A DNA stretch of 64,000 nt, taken from assembly GCF_003074055.1 (NCBI RefSeq), contig NZ_CP029043.1:4580501-4644500 (forward strand), given 5' to 3'. The position numbers and the translations under genes are program-made. The stretch is from Streptomyces nigra (GTDB lineage Bacteria; Actinomycetota; Actinomycetes; Streptomycetales; Streptomycetaceae). Positions 1 to 8,631 of the stretch are shown piece after piece (the first letter of the stretch is position 1; each line of letters opens with the position of its first letter). Under the pieces are notes generated by a model. That model made no database searches, was not told the DNA's origin, and was given only the letters and a program-made list of their open reading frames with translations.

Positions 1-2
1 GC

Positions 3-824
3 GGGGAGCGGGCCAGTGCGGCGGAGGGGGTCGGTGCACCGGTGGGGACGCGGGTGGAGGCAGGCGAGGCAGCCCAGTCGGCCGCGAGCCCGCCGGTTGC
101 CCCGAAGGCCCGGCCCGCGCAGGACCTCGTAGGGACCGTGACGGGCGTGACGGACGGCTTGGCGCGGACCGTCGAGCAGACGGTGGGCGCGGCCCTCACC
201 GAGGTGCAGAAGCGGTTGCCGCCCCCCGCCACGTCGCCGGTCACGCCGCCGACGCCGCCCGGGGTGCCGGACTGGCCCGACTGGGAGGTCCCGGACCTGC
301 CGGACCCGCCCGCCACCGAAGCGCCGGGCCTGCCGGATCTCCCCGACCCGTTCGACCCGTCCGAGCCTGGCGGGACCGCCCAGACGCCCGAGCCCGTGCC
401 CAGTGTGCCCAAGCCCGGGAAGCACCGGGACGGCAAGGGCCGTACCGACGAGAAGACGCCCGAAGCGGCCGAGACGACCAGGACGACCGAGACGACCGGG
501 ACGACCGGCGCCTACGGCCCCTGGGGTGAGCCGCACCACGAGCAGGCGGTCGGCTCCAGCCCAAGGGGCGCCGGGGACGTCGTCGCCGCGCGGCCGGAGG
601 CACCGTTCGGATGCGGCCCCGTGCGTCAGGCGCCGGTGGAGCAGCCGGCCGGGGTGCCGGGCAGCCGTTCGAGCGGCGACAACAGCGGGCTGCGGTACGC
701 CGACGCCCATGCGGTGTCCGTGGAGCACCGGGTGCCGGTGCGACTGGTCCCCGGCGCCGCCGTCCGGGCGGAGTCGGACGAGACACGGGACCGGAGCGGG
801 GACGTCCCGGTTTCCCCCGCTTGA
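3..824 (+). CDS. Pro-rich hypothetical protein, 5'-truncated by window edge
   Basis: The reading frame is open from the first bases of the window, so the true start lies upstream; the first internal ATG is at 42. The visible 273 or so residues are low complexity. An Ala/Thr-rich stretch with a short amphipathic segment (DLVGTVTGVTDGLA) is followed by long Pro/Asp/Glu-rich spacers, a Thr/Glu repeat near the middle and an Arg/Ser-rich tail. I see no catalytic motif and no membrane span in this part. Such composition is typical of extracytoplasmic linkers in Streptomyces, but export cannot be judged without the N-terminus. Third codon positions are mostly G or C in this frame, which favours it over the overlapping open frames. 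No function assigned. Confidence 0.6.
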   Translation, partial: GERASAAEGVGAPVGTRVEAGEAAQSAASPPVAPKARPAQDLVGTVTGVTDGLARTVEQTVGAALTEVQKRLPPPATSPVTPPTPPGVPDWPDWEVPDLPDPPATEAPGLPDLPDPFDPSEPGGTAQTPEPVPSVPKPGKHRDGKGRTDEKTPEAAETTRTTETTGTTGAYGPWGEPHHEQAVGSSPRGAGDVVAARPEAPFGCGPVRQAPVEQPAGVPGSRSSGDNSGLRYADAHAVSVEHRVPVRLVPGAAVRAESDETRDRSGDVPVSPA

Positions 825-1148
825 CCGCCGCCGCTGCGGTTCTCGCCGTAGTGGCCCGGTAGCCGGCGCGTCCCCCGCCTTTGCGCTCCCCACCCCGCGC
901 TTCGCAACCTCGCGCCGCGCAACCCTGGACGCGCAGCCCTGGCCCCGGCAGGGCAGCCGCCCGCCATCGCGCCCCCTCGACAGGGACCAGCCCCCGGCCA
1001 GCCGCACACCAACCCCCCGCCCGCAGAGCGCCCCCGGCGCCGCCGGCCGGCACCCCCGGCGTCGCATGACGCCGCCTTCCGACTCGCGGGCGTCCTGGAC
1101 CCGGACGGGCGAAAGCCGTCGGTCGTTCGGGTCCGGACCCCGCGGACA

Positions 1149-1188
1149 GGCCGGGGTGATCCCCATTGGGGTGGGGATCACCCCGGCC
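1149..1188 (+). terminator. Hairpin upstream of sucC (1)
   Basis: A perfect 16-bp stem (arms 1149-1164 and 1173-1188) encloses an 8-nt loop. There is no U-tract, as is usual in Streptomyces. It lies 325 bp after the Pro-rich gene and probably ends its transcript. Confidence 0.65.
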
Positions 1189-1234
1189 AGGGCCCATCGA
1201 AGCGGCCCTGTTCCGCCGCTTCCGGGCTGTTCAG

Positions 1235-1272
1235 AGGACCTCACCGGGTCAACCCCAACCCGGTGAGGTCCT
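1235..1272 (+). terminator. Hairpin upstream of sucC (2)
   Basis: A 14-bp perfect stem (arms 1235-1248 and 1259-1272) with a 10-nt loop is followed by a pyrimidine-rich run (ttccctttc). It is probably a second terminator in tandem with the hairpin at 1149-1188. Confidence 0.65.
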
Positions 1273-1331
1273 TCCCTTTCGACCGTGCGTTCGGCACGCC
1301 GTGCCAGTGATATCCACCGATCGCGGCATCA

Positions 1332-1347
1332 TGTGACAGGTATCACC
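1332..1347 (+). promoter_or_regulatory. Candidate Crp-like site upstream of sucCD
   Basis: TGTGA-N6-TCACC matches nine of ten conserved positions of the general Crp consensus. A second palindrome, TCAC-GT-GTGA, follows at 1350-1359. The site lies about 180 bp upstream of the sucC start. Streptomyces Crp is known to bind GTG-N6-GNCAC-type sites, and here one position of that form deviates. Occupancy is inference. Confidence 0.35.
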
Positions 1348-1527
1348 GCTCACGTGTGACCCGCGATTTAGAGGCTCCCGCCATGCGGCGATAACCTGCG
1401 AGACGGACATGCCGCGCGCTCGGACACCGTGTGCGCCTCCCTTGTGACAGAGCGGACGTCACGTTGCCCTTCGCGGCACGCCCACGCATCCAACGAACCG
1501 CGAGATCACTGATAGGGACGGAAGCGC

Positions 1528-2709
1528 GTGGACCTGTTCGAGTACCAGGCGAGGGACCTCTTCGCCAAGCACGATGTACCGGTGCTGGCCGGTGAAGTCA
1601 TCGACACGCCTGAGGCGGCCCGCGCAGCCACTGAGCGTCTCGGTGGCAAGTCCGTCGTCAAGGCCCAGGTGAAGGTCGGTGGCCGCGGCAAGGCCGGCGG
1701 CGTGAAGCTCGCCGCGACCCCGGACGAGGCCGTCGCCCGCGCGACGGACATCCTCGGCATGGACATCAAGGGCCACACGGTCCACAAGGTGATGATCGCC
1801 GAGACGGCCCCGGAGATCCTGGAGGAGTACTACGTCTCCTTCCTCCTCGACCGTGCCAACCGCACCTTCCTCTCCATCGCGTCCGTCGAGGGCGGCATGG
1901 AGATCGAGGAGGTGGCGGCCACCCGTCCGGAGGCCGTCGCCAAGATCGCGATCGACGCCATCGACGGCGTGGACGAGGCCAAGGCCCGCGAGATCGTCGA
2001 GGCTGCCAAGTTCCCGGCCGAGGTCGCGGACAAGGTCGCCAACGTCCTGATCAAGCTGTGGGACACCTTCATCAAGTCGGACGCCCTCCTCGTCGAGGTC
2101 AACCCGCTCGCGAAGGTCGCCTCCGGCGAGGTCCTCGCCCTGGACGGCAAGGTGTCGCTCGACGACAACGCCGAGTTCCGTCACCCCGAGTACGAGGAGC
2201 TCCACGACAAGGCCGCGGCGAACCCGCTCGAGGCCGCCGCCAAGGAGAAGAACCTCAACTACGTCAAGCTCGACGGCGAGGTCGGCATCATCGGCAACGG
2301 CGCGGGTCTCGTCATGAGCACCCTGGACGTCGTCGCCTACGCCGGTGAGAAGCACGGCAACGTCAAGCCGGCCAACTTCCTGGACATCGGCGGTGGCGCC
2401 TCCGCCCAGGTCATGGCCAACGGCCTCGAGATCATCCTCGGCGACCCGGACGTCAAGTCCGTCTTCGTCAACGTCTTCGGTGGCATCACCGCCTGTGACG
2501 AGGTCGCCAACGGCATCGTCCAGGCCCTGAAGCTGCTCGAGGACCGCGGCGAGAACGTCAGCAAGCCGCTCGTCGTCCGCCTCGACGGCAACAACGCCGA
2601 GCTCGGCCGGCAGATCCTCACCGACGCCAACCACCCGCTGGTCCAGCGCGTCGACACCATGGACGGCGCGGCCGACAAGGCCGCCGAGCTGGCCCACGCC
2701 GCCAAGTAA
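1528..2709 (+). CDS. sucC: Succinyl-CoA synthetase beta subunit
   Basis: ADP/GDP-forming succinyl-CoA ligase, beta chain, converting succinyl-CoA to succinate in the TCA cycle as a complex with SucD. The 393-residue length is normal. An N-terminal ATP-grasp domain carries VKAQVKVGGRGKAGG (residues 44-58) and the metal-binding LVEVNPL (188-194). The C-terminal CoA-ligase domain carries GNGAGL (256-261) and LDIGGGAS (285-292). The GTG start is chosen because the protein begins with the family-typical MDLFEYQARDLF and is preceded by a GGGACGGAAG ribosome binding site. sucD follows after 27 bp, so the two form an operon. Confidence 0.97.
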   Translation: MDLFEYQARDLFAKHDVPVLAGEVIDTPEAARAATERLGGKSVVKAQVKVGGRGKAGGVKLAATPDEAVARATDILGMDIKGHTVHKVMIAETAPEILEEYYVSFLLDRANRTFLSIASVEGGMEIEEVAATRPEAVAKIAIDAIDGVDEAKAREIVEAAKFPAEVADKVANVLIKLWDTFIKSDALLVEVNPLAKVASGEVLALDGKVSLDDNAEFRHPEYEELHDKAAANPLEAAAKEKNLNYVKLDGEVGIIGNGAGLVMSTLDVVAYAGEKHGNVKPANFLDIGGGASAQVMANGLEIILGDPDVKSVFVNVFGGITACDEVANGIVQALKLLEDRGENVSKPLVVRLDGNNAELGRQILTDANHPLVQRVDTMDGAADKAAELAHAAK

Positions 2710-2736
2710 GCACTCAGGACGAGGACACAACACACC

Positions 2737-3621
2737 ATGGCTATCTGGCTCAACAAGGACAGCAAGGTCATCGTCCAGGGCATGACCGGCGCCACGGGCA
2801 TGAAGCACACCAAGCTCATGCTCGGTGACGGCACCAACGTCGTGGGCGGCGTGAACCCGCGCAAGGCGGGTCAGACCGTGGACTTCGACGGCACCGAGGT
2901 ACCGGTCTTCGGCACCGTCAAGGAGGCCATCGAGAAGACCGGCGCCAACGTCTCCGTCATCTTCGTGCCGGAGAAGTTCACCAAGGACGCCGTCGTCGAG
3001 GCCATCGACGCCGAGATCCCGCTGGCCGTCGTGATCACCGAGGGCATCGCCGTGCACGACTCGGCCGCCTTCTGGGCGTACGCCGGCAAGAAGGGCAACA
3101 AGACCCGGATCATCGGCCCGAACTGCCCCGGCATCATCACCCCGGGCGGCTCGAACGTCGGCATCATCCCCGGCGACATCACCAAGCCGGGCCGTATCGG
3201 CCTGGTCTCGAAGTCCGGCACGCTGACGTACCAGATGATGTACGAGCTGCGTGACATCGGCTTCTCGACCGCCGTCGGCATCGGTGGCGACCCGATCATC
3301 GGCACCACGCACATCGACGCGCTCGCCGCGTTCGAGGCCGACCCCGACACCGACCTGATCGTCATGATCGGTGAGATCGGCGGCGACGCCGAGGAGCGGG
3401 CCGCGGAGTACATCTCCAAGAACGTGACCAAGCCGGTCGTCGGCTACGTCGCGGGCTTCACCGCGCCCGAGGGCAAGACCATGGGCCACGCCGGCGCCAT
3501 CGTCTCCGGTTCCTCCGGCACCGCGCAGGCGAAGAAGGAGGCCCTCGAGGCCGCCGGCGTCAAGGTCGGCAAGACGCCGACCGAGACCGCGAAGCTGGCC
3601 CGCGAGATCCTGGGCGGCTGA
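2737..3621 (+). CDS. sucD: Succinyl-CoA synthetase alpha subunit
   Basis: Alpha chain of succinyl-CoA ligase. It binds CoA and carries the phosphohistidine intermediate. The 294 residues include a Rossmann-type CoA-binding domain with GMTGATG (15-21), IIGPNCPGIITP (125-136), and the active-site histidine in GHAGA (His251, the E. coli His246 equivalent). It is co-transcribed with sucC and followed by an 18-bp terminator hairpin. Confidence 0.97.
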   Translation: MAIWLNKDSKVIVQGMTGATGMKHTKLMLGDGTNVVGGVNPRKAGQTVDFDGTEVPVFGTVKEAIEKTGANVSVIFVPEKFTKDAVVEAIDAEIPLAVVITEGIAVHDSAAFWAYAGKKGNKTRIIGPNCPGIITPGGSNVGIIPGDITKPGRIGLVSKSGTLTYQMMYELRDIGFSTAVGIGGDPIIGTTHIDALAAFEADPDTDLIVMIGEIGGDAEERAAEYISKNVTKPVVGYVAGFTAPEGKTMGHAGAIVSGSSGTAQAKKEALEAAGVKVGKTPTETAKLAREILGG

Positions 3622-3648
3622 GTCAGCGCCCCGGCATCGCGCCGACGT

Positions 3649-3688
3649 GTCGGTGGGCCCGTCCCCTTCCGGGGGCGGGCCCACCGAC
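3649..3688. terminator. Bidirectional terminator between sucD and the XRE regulator
   Basis: Arms 3649-3666 and 3671-3688 form an 18-bp stem (17 Watson-Crick pairs and one U-G) around a TTCC loop. It sits 27 bp after sucD and 20 bp after the end of the convergent gene, so it can serve both. Confidence 0.85.
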
Positions 3689-3707
3689 GTTTCCATGCTC
3701 GAGAAGG

Positions 3708-4847
3708 CTAGAAGGACTGGGGCGCGAGCCGTTCCGGACCGTGGTGCAGCTCCGAGCGGAGCTTGTCGCGCAGCTTCTGTTCCTTGTGCGACAAGGGCCC
3801 CGGCGCCACCGGCGGCGGCACCCCGCGCACGGTGGCCCCCGGCGGCACCGGCGGCTCGTAGTGGGTCGGGGCCGTCCGCAGCGTCAGGGCGGTCGTGCCG
3901 ATCAGCGCCACGGTGAACGCGATCGCCGCGCGGGTCCAGAACCGGGCCCGGCGTTCGCTGCCCTCGCGCACGGCGGCCGGGGCGGGGGCGCGCAGACGTT
4001 CCGCCGAGGCCAGCTCGGCCAGCCGCCGGTGCAGATCGTCCGGGTCGGACAGGGTCGGCATCCGGGTGGCGACGGCGGCACGGGCGTGCAGGATGCGGTT
4101 GGCGGCGGCCGGGGTGCTCGCCTCGGTCTCGGCCGCGGTCTCGGGCAGGTCGAGTCCGACCCCGTCGTACAGCAGCAGGGTGCGGCGCTGCGGCGGCGTC
4201 AGATCGAGCAGGACGTCGAGCAGGAGCCGGTCCGCCCGGTCGGCGGGCGGTGGTTCGGGGTGCCGGTAGCGGGGGCGGAACCGGTGCCAGGGCGACAGGG
4301 CGAAGTCGTACGCCGCCGCCCGCACCCAGCCCGCCGGGTCGGGGTCCCGGGCGACCTCGGGCCAGCGCTCCCAGGCGAGTTGGAAGGCCCGCTCGACCGA
4401 CTCCCGCGCCAGCTCACGCCGCCCGCTGAGCAGATAGGTCTGCCGTACGAGGGCGGGGGCGCAGAAGGCGTACAGCGCGTCGAACGCCTGGGCGGGGGTG
4501 AGGGGCCGGTCGGTCCGGGTGGAGGGAGCGGGCCCCGCATCCAGGCCGAGAGCGCCCCCTTCGACCTCGCTGTCGCCCTCACTCTCCTCCAAGGGCTGAT
4601 CCGGCGTCACCTCGACATCAGCGACCGGCTTCTGATCCCTCCTCCGCTCCTCCAGCGACCTCAGCAGCTCCAGGTACGCCTCCCCCTCCCGGCCCTGCGG
4701 AACCGCGCGGCCGGTCTCCCAGGCACGCACCGTCCGGCGGTTGACGCCGACCCGTTCCGCGACCTGAGCCTGTGTCAAGGACCCGGCCTCACGCAGGCGT
4801 CGGCGCTCCGTGGGCGGGGGAATCGGGGCTGCCGGGCTCTGCGTCAC
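3708..4847 (-). CDS. XRE-type HTH protein with sigma-factor-like domain and membrane anchor
   Basis: A 379-residue protein with unusual architecture. Residues 18-62 are a canonical XRE/Cro helix-turn-helix (LTQAQVAERVGVNRRTVRAW). Residues 118-190 look like a degenerate ECF sigma region 2 (an acidic/aromatic helix with AFQLAWERWPEVARDP). Residues 206-262 resemble region 4 (LDLTPPQRRTLLLY and following helices). One membrane span lies at about 304-323, leaving a Pro-rich tail of about 55 residues outside. It is divergent from the DUF6350 gene across a 104-bp AT-rich gap. Likely a membrane-tethered transcription regulator; the sigma-like part is inferred from helix pattern only. Confidence 0.75.
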   Translation of the reverse strand: MTQSPAAPIPPPTERRRLREAGSLTQAQVAERVGVNRRTVRAWETGRAVPQGREGEAYLELLRSLEERRRDQKPVADVEVTPDQPLEESEGDSEVEGGALGLDAGPAPSTRTDRPLTPAQAFDALYAFCAPALVRQTYLLSGRRELARESVERAFQLAWERWPEVARDPDPAGWVRAAAYDFALSPWHRFRPRYRHPEPPPADRADRLLLDVLLDLTPPQRRTLLLYDGVGLDLPETAAETEASTPAAANRILHARAAVATRMPTLSDPDDLHRRLAELASAERLRAPAPAAVREGSERRARFWTRAAIAFTVALIGTTALTLRTAPTHYEPPVPPGATVRGVPPPVAPGPLSHKEQKLRDKLRSELHHGPERLAPQSF

Positions 4848-4871
4848 AGTGCACCCCTCCGTGTGAAAAAG

Positions 4872-4883
4872 TACATAAACGTA
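4872..4883. promoter_or_regulatory. AT-rich candidate operator in divergent intergenic region
   Basis: The imperfect palindrome TACATAAACGTA sits in a patch of about 28 bp that is mostly A/T, conspicuous in this GC-rich DNA. It lies 25 bp upstream of the XRE-family gene start and between two divergent genes, the usual place for an autoregulatory XRE site. Inference only. Confidence 0.3.
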
Positions 4884-4951
4884 TATTGGGCGACACTTCG
4901 GAGGTTCGCCTGTTGCGAGGGTTGAGCGCGTGTCGTTGGGAGCATGGCCGC

Positions 4952-6802
4952 GTGATCGAGATGACCGCTCGCCGAACGCCTCTGTCGTCCCTGCTCACGC
5001 GGCTGCGCCACCGAACACCCGGGCTGAGCGCCAGCCTTCTCAACGGGGCGGTCGCCGCGGCGCTCGGGCTCGGGGCGCTCGTCGTCCTCGTGATGGTGCT
5101 GTGGGTCATCTCGCCGTTTCCCGACAGCGGCCCCGGCGGCGCGCTGCGGATCGCGGCGGTGCTGTGGCTGCTCGGGCACGGCGCCGAACTGATCCGCGCC
5201 GACACCCTCTCCGGCGCCTCGGTACCGGTCGGGATCACCCCGCTGCTGCTGTTCGTGCTGCCGGTCTGCCTGGTGCACCGTGCGGCGCGGGACGCGGCGG
5301 CGGACGGCGGCGACGGCGCCCCGCCGGTGCCCGGGCCCACGGCCTGGGCCGGGGTCGTCCTCGGCTACCTCGGGGTGGCGACGGCGGCTGCGCTGTACGC
5401 GGCCGGCGGTGTCCTGAAGCCGTCCTGGCCGTCGGCCGTGCTGTGCGTCCCCCTCGTCGTGATGGTGGTCGCCGGGGTGGGCGTGTGGACGGCGTGCGAG
5501 CGCCGGCCCGGGGCGGCGCACGGGCTGCTCGGCGCGCTCCCGGGCCGCGCGCGGAGGCTCGCGCAGCGACCGGACACGCCCGCCCGGCTGGCGGCGGCGG
5601 CCCGCGCGGCCGGGGCGGGCGCGGCGGCGCTCGTCGGCGGCGGGGCGCTGCTGGTGGCCGTGTCCCTGGTGTGGCACGGCGCGGACACCCGCGCGACGTT
5701 CGCCGGACTGACCCAGGGCTGGTCGGGCCGGATCGGCGTCCTGATGCTGTGCGCCGCCCTGGTGCCCAACGCCGCCGTGTGGGCGGCGTCCTACGCCCTC
5801 GGCCCCGGTTTCGTGCTCGGCACCGGGCATGTGGTGGCCCCGCTGACCTCGGCACCGCCGCCGCCCCTGCCGCCCTTCCCGCTGCTGGAGGCGGTGCCGT
5901 CGACCGGGATCGCCGGACCGCTCCAGTGGGCCGTGGCGGCGGTCCCGGTGGTGGCCGGTGTGGTGCTGGGCCGGGGTGCCGCCCGCTGGGGATCGGGTGC
6001 CTCCGATCCCGGCCCACGGCGAGACCGGGTCACCGGGCCGGCCGCCCCGACCTGGTCCCCGTTGCGGACGGCCGTGGCCGCCCTGCTGGCCTCCCTCATC
6101 TGCGCGTCCGTGGTCGCCGTGCTGGCCGGGCTGTCGGGCGGCCCGCTCGGGCGGGGCGCCCTGGCGGACTTCGGCCCGGTGTGGTGGCAGGCGGGTGCGG
6201 CGACGCTGGTGTGGTTCGCGCTGGTCGGCGTCCCGGTGGCCGTGATCGTCCGCGGCTGGCGGTGCCTCGGGCGCGCCGGACGGCAGGCCACAGAGCCGCG
6301 CGGCACGGTGATCGGCCCGCCCCGCACGGGACAGGCGCCCACGGCCGGGCGCCCGGCGGAGAGGGCGACGGCCGGTGCGCGGAAGGGGCCGTTCACCGCC
6401 CTGGTGAAGGATCAGCCGGCGCCACGGCAGTACGACGGCGACGACGAGGGCGACGCCTACGACCTCGTGGAGGACGTGCCGTACGGGGCGTACGACCACG
6501 ACACGACGTTCGAGCCGGACGACTTCGAGCAGCCCACCGGCCCCGCACGGAACGCGCCCCAGCCTGACCACGACGACGAACCGAACGCATCAGACGACGA
6601 ACGGCGCGACGAACCGCACGCCGAAGCAGCCCCCGCGCAGGACACCCCGGACGCCCCAACACCCCAGGACCCGGACGACGACACACAACCGGAGGCACAA
6701 GCGCTACCCGCAACCCCCAGCGAGACCGAAACCACCCCGGCACCCAAAGCTGACCCGGAAACGCCCCCCACGCCCCCTCAGCCGGCCGCCGACGCCCCCT
6801 GA
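4952..6802 (+). CDS. DUF6350-family polytopic membrane protein
   Basis: A roughly 616-residue integral membrane protein of the actinomycete DUF6350 family, usually found upstream of purN. About ten hydrophobic segments alternate with short polar loops over residues 30-440. The last 170 residues are hydrophilic, Asp/Glu/Pro-rich and probably cytoplasmic. The GTG at 4952 is chosen because GGGA lies 10 nt upstream; an in-frame ATG at 4961 is the alternative. The function of the family is not established. The gene is divergent from the XRE/sigma-like regulator, which may control it. Confidence 0.8.
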   Translation: MIEMTARRTPLSSLLTRLRHRTPGLSASLLNGAVAAALGLGALVVLVMVLWVISPFPDSGPGGALRIAAVLWLLGHGAELIRADTLSGASVPVGITPLLLFVLPVCLVHRAARDAAADGGDGAPPVPGPTAWAGVVLGYLGVATAAALYAAGGVLKPSWPSAVLCVPLVVMVVAGVGVWTACERRPGAAHGLLGALPGRARRLAQRPDTPARLAAAARAAGAGAAALVGGGALLVAVSLVWHGADTRATFAGLTQGWSGRIGVLMLCAALVPNAAVWAASYALGPGFVLGTGHVVAPLTSAPPPPLPPFPLLEAVPSTGIAGPLQWAVAAVPVVAGVVLGRGAARWGSGASDPGPRRDRVTGPAAPTWSPLRTAVAALLASLICASVVAVLAGLSGGPLGRGALADFGPVWWQAGAATLVWFALVGVPVAVIVRGWRCLGRAGRQATEPRGTVIGPPRTGQAPTAGRPAERATAGARKGPFTALVKDQPAPRQYDGDDEGDAYDLVEDVPYGAYDHDTTFEPDDFEQPTGPARNAPQPDHDDEPNASDDERRDEPHAEAAPAQDTPDAPTPQDPDDDTQPEAQALPATPSETETTPAPKADPETPPTPPQPAADAP

Positions 6803-6839
6803 CGGAACAGCCGCCCCCCAAGGGGCGCCGGACCCGCCG

Positions 6840-7634
6840 TCACTCCGTGCTGCCCAGCACCCCCCGCAGCTCCTCCGGCAGCAGCTGCTTGCAGGACTGC
6901 TCCGCCTCGCTGGTGAGCGCGTCGCTGCGGCACGTGTAGTAGTCGCTGTAGACCATCTGCGCCGTGAACCCGGCGGCGACCACCGCGAGCGCGAGCGACG
7001 CCGTGACCAGGCCGCTCACCGCGGCGGTCGTCTGCGGCCGGCCACCGGGCCTGGCGGGCGCCGGGCTGTCCGGGTCGGGCGTGCGGGGCTTCGCGCGCAG
7101 GCTGCTGATCCCCCAGTACAGGGACAGCGCGCCCAGGAGCAGAGCCGCGTACGGCCAGCTGAACAGGGCGAAGAAGAAGGCCCACATACCGGAGAGCAGC
7201 GCGTAGCGGGCGCGGCGCTGCGCCGGGTCCGTCGGGTCCCAGCGCATGCCCGAACCGGGGCCGCCGCCCTGGCCGGGGCCTTCGGGGCCGCCGCCGCGGG
7301 AGGGCCGCTCGCCGAAGCCGCCGGACGAGCGGCCGGGCTGGCGGTCGCTCCACTGGCTGCCCCACGCGGGCTCACCGCCGTCGCCGGACCCTTGGGAGTC
7401 GTCCCCGCCCGCCGGGCGTCGGGGCTGCCAGGGCCGGTCCGGGGTGCCCTCGGGGGGCGGGGCGAAGGGGTTGTCGTCCTGCTTCCGGCCGTCGCCCCGC
7501 TCGTCGCCGCCCTGGCCGCCGGAGGGCGCGTCGGGCGGTGAGGAGGGGCGCTCCCGCAGCAGCACGCCGCTGTGCGCCCCTCCCTGCACCGGATGCGAGG
7601 GGAGCGTGAGGAGTCGCAGGCTGCGGTCCGGCAT
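6840..7634 (-). CDS. Membrane protein with Pro/Gly-rich N-terminus
   Basis: About 264 residues. The first 120 are Gly/Pro/Asp-rich and disordered. A pair of hydrophobic spans follows at about 128-163 (WAFFFALFSWPYAALLL region) and a third at about 190-215. A short Cys-containing C-terminal tail (two Cys) ends the protein. The ATG at 7634 is the most plausible start, with a weak AGGGAAG upstream; the frame stays open to 7781, so a longer form is possible. The neighbours (DUF6350 convergent, purN divergent) give no direct functional clue. Confidence 0.6.
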   Translation of the reverse strand: MPDRSLRLLTLPSHPVQGGAHSGVLLRERPSSPPDAPSGGQGGDERGDGRKQDDNPFAPPPEGTPDRPWQPRRPAGGDDSQGSGDGGEPAWGSQWSDRQPGRSSGGFGERPSRGGGPEGPGQGGGPGSGMRWDPTDPAQRRARYALLSGMWAFFFALFSWPYAALLLGALSLYWGISSLRAKPRTPDPDSPAPARPGGRPQTTAAVSGLVTASLALAVVAAGFTAQMVYSDYYTCRSDALTSEAEQSCKQLLPEELRGVLGSTE

Positions 7635-8001
7635 CAAATCGAGCGTCTTCCCTGAAGTTGGCTGGACAGGACATGGGCGGAACGGACGGTGGGTCCGGGC
7701 GGGCCGTCCGGCCGCGCGGGCCGGTCGGCTGCTGAGTTGCTGGGCTGGTGAGCTGTCTGAGCTGACACTTCCTGAACGCACCGGACACCGGCCGCGTTCC
7801 CGAGCCGCCCCCAGCAGACGCTACCCCCCGGCCGGGCCCCCGTCCCATGGGGGCCGCTTCCCGGTGCCGGTATCGTTGCTGCCGGTCGGCTGCTTCGTAG
7901 ACTTCCCCGTATCCCGGGGCGCGACGCATTCGTATGAACGCACAAGCGGTGCTCGTCGTGCCGCCGGCCGCGAAGAACGCACCCCCGAGAAAGGGCTCAT
8001 C
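7635..8001. other. Divergent intergenic region upstream of purN
   Basis: Gap of 367 bp between the membrane-protein gene (minus) and purN (plus). It must hold both promoters. I see no riboswitch fold here; the ZTP-type motif seen before glyA is absent. The minus-strand frame remains open into it, so part may be coding. Confidence 0.4.
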
Positions 8002-8631
8002 GTGGCCGCCAAGCCCGTGGCCAAGCGCCTCGTCGTCCTGGTCTCCGGATCCGGCACCAACCTCCAGGCGCTGCTCGACGAGATCGCCGCCGTCGGATCC
8101 GAGGCGTACGGCGCCGAGATCGTGGCCGTGGGCGCCGACCGCGAGGGCATCGAGGGGCTCGCCCGCGCCGAGCGCGCCGGGCTGCCGACGTTCGTGTGCA
8201 AGGTGAAGGACCACGGCAGCCGCGAGGAGTGGGACGCCGCGCTCGCCGAGGCCGTCGCCGCGTACGAGCCCGACCTCGTGGTCTCCGCCGGTTTCATGAA
8301 GATCGTGGGCAAGGAGTTCCTGGCGCGCTTCGGCGGCCGGTTCATCAACACCCACCCCGCCCTGCTGCCCAGTTTTCCCGGCGCCCACGGCGTCCGCGAC
8401 GCTCTCGCGTACGGAGCCAGGGTCACCGGCTGCACCGTCCACTTCGTCGACGACGGCGTCGACACCGGTCCGATCATCGCCCAGGGCGTGGTCGAGGTCC
8501 GGGACGAGGACGACGAGAGCGCTCTGCACGAGCGCATCAAGGAAGTCGAGCGAAGGCTGCTCGTCGAGGTCGTGGGGCGGATCGCCCGCAACGGCTATCG
8601 CATTGAGGGACGAAAGGTAGTTATCCAGTGA
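8002..8631 (+). CDS. purN: Phosphoribosylglycinamide formyltransferase
   Basis: Transfers a formyl group from 10-formyl-THF to GAR (third step of IMP synthesis). The 209 residues match the family length. GSGTN (16-20) binds the substrate phosphate. The catalytic set is Asn116 and His118 in INTHPALLPSFPGAHG and Asp154 in GVDTGPI, equivalent to E. coli Asn106/His108/Asp144. The GTG at 8002 has GAAAGGG 6 nt upstream; the frame is open further upstream but that part is not PurN-like. Its stop overlaps the purH start (GTGA, 4 nt), implying translational coupling. Confidence 0.96.
   Translation: MAAKPVAKRLVVLVSGSGTNLQALLDEIAAVGSEAYGAEIVAVGADREGIEGLARAERAGLPTFVCKVKDHGSREEWDAALAEAVAAYEPDLVVSAGFMKIVGKEFLARFGGRFINTHPALLPSFPGAHGVRDALAYGARVTGCTVHFVDDGVDTGPIIAQGVVEVRDEDDESALHERIKEVERRLLVEVVGRIARNGYRIEGRKVVIQ

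Larger units (their letters stand above)
825..1527. other. 703-bp gene-free region before sucC
   Basis: No convincing gene. Bases 825-1140 are C-rich with only overlapping open frames of non-coding character. Bases 1149-1188 and 1235-1272 form two strong hairpins (separate entries) that would insulate sucC from upstream transcription. Bases 1300-1527 are the likely sucC control region and hold a Crp-like palindrome at 1332-1347 and the sucC ribosome binding site. Confidence 0.6.

Noticed and set aside
1459..3696. A 745-codon open frame antisense to sucC-sucD
   Set aside because: A product of high GC on the opposite strand of two certain genes; low-complexity, Leu/Gly/Asp-rich translation with no domain.
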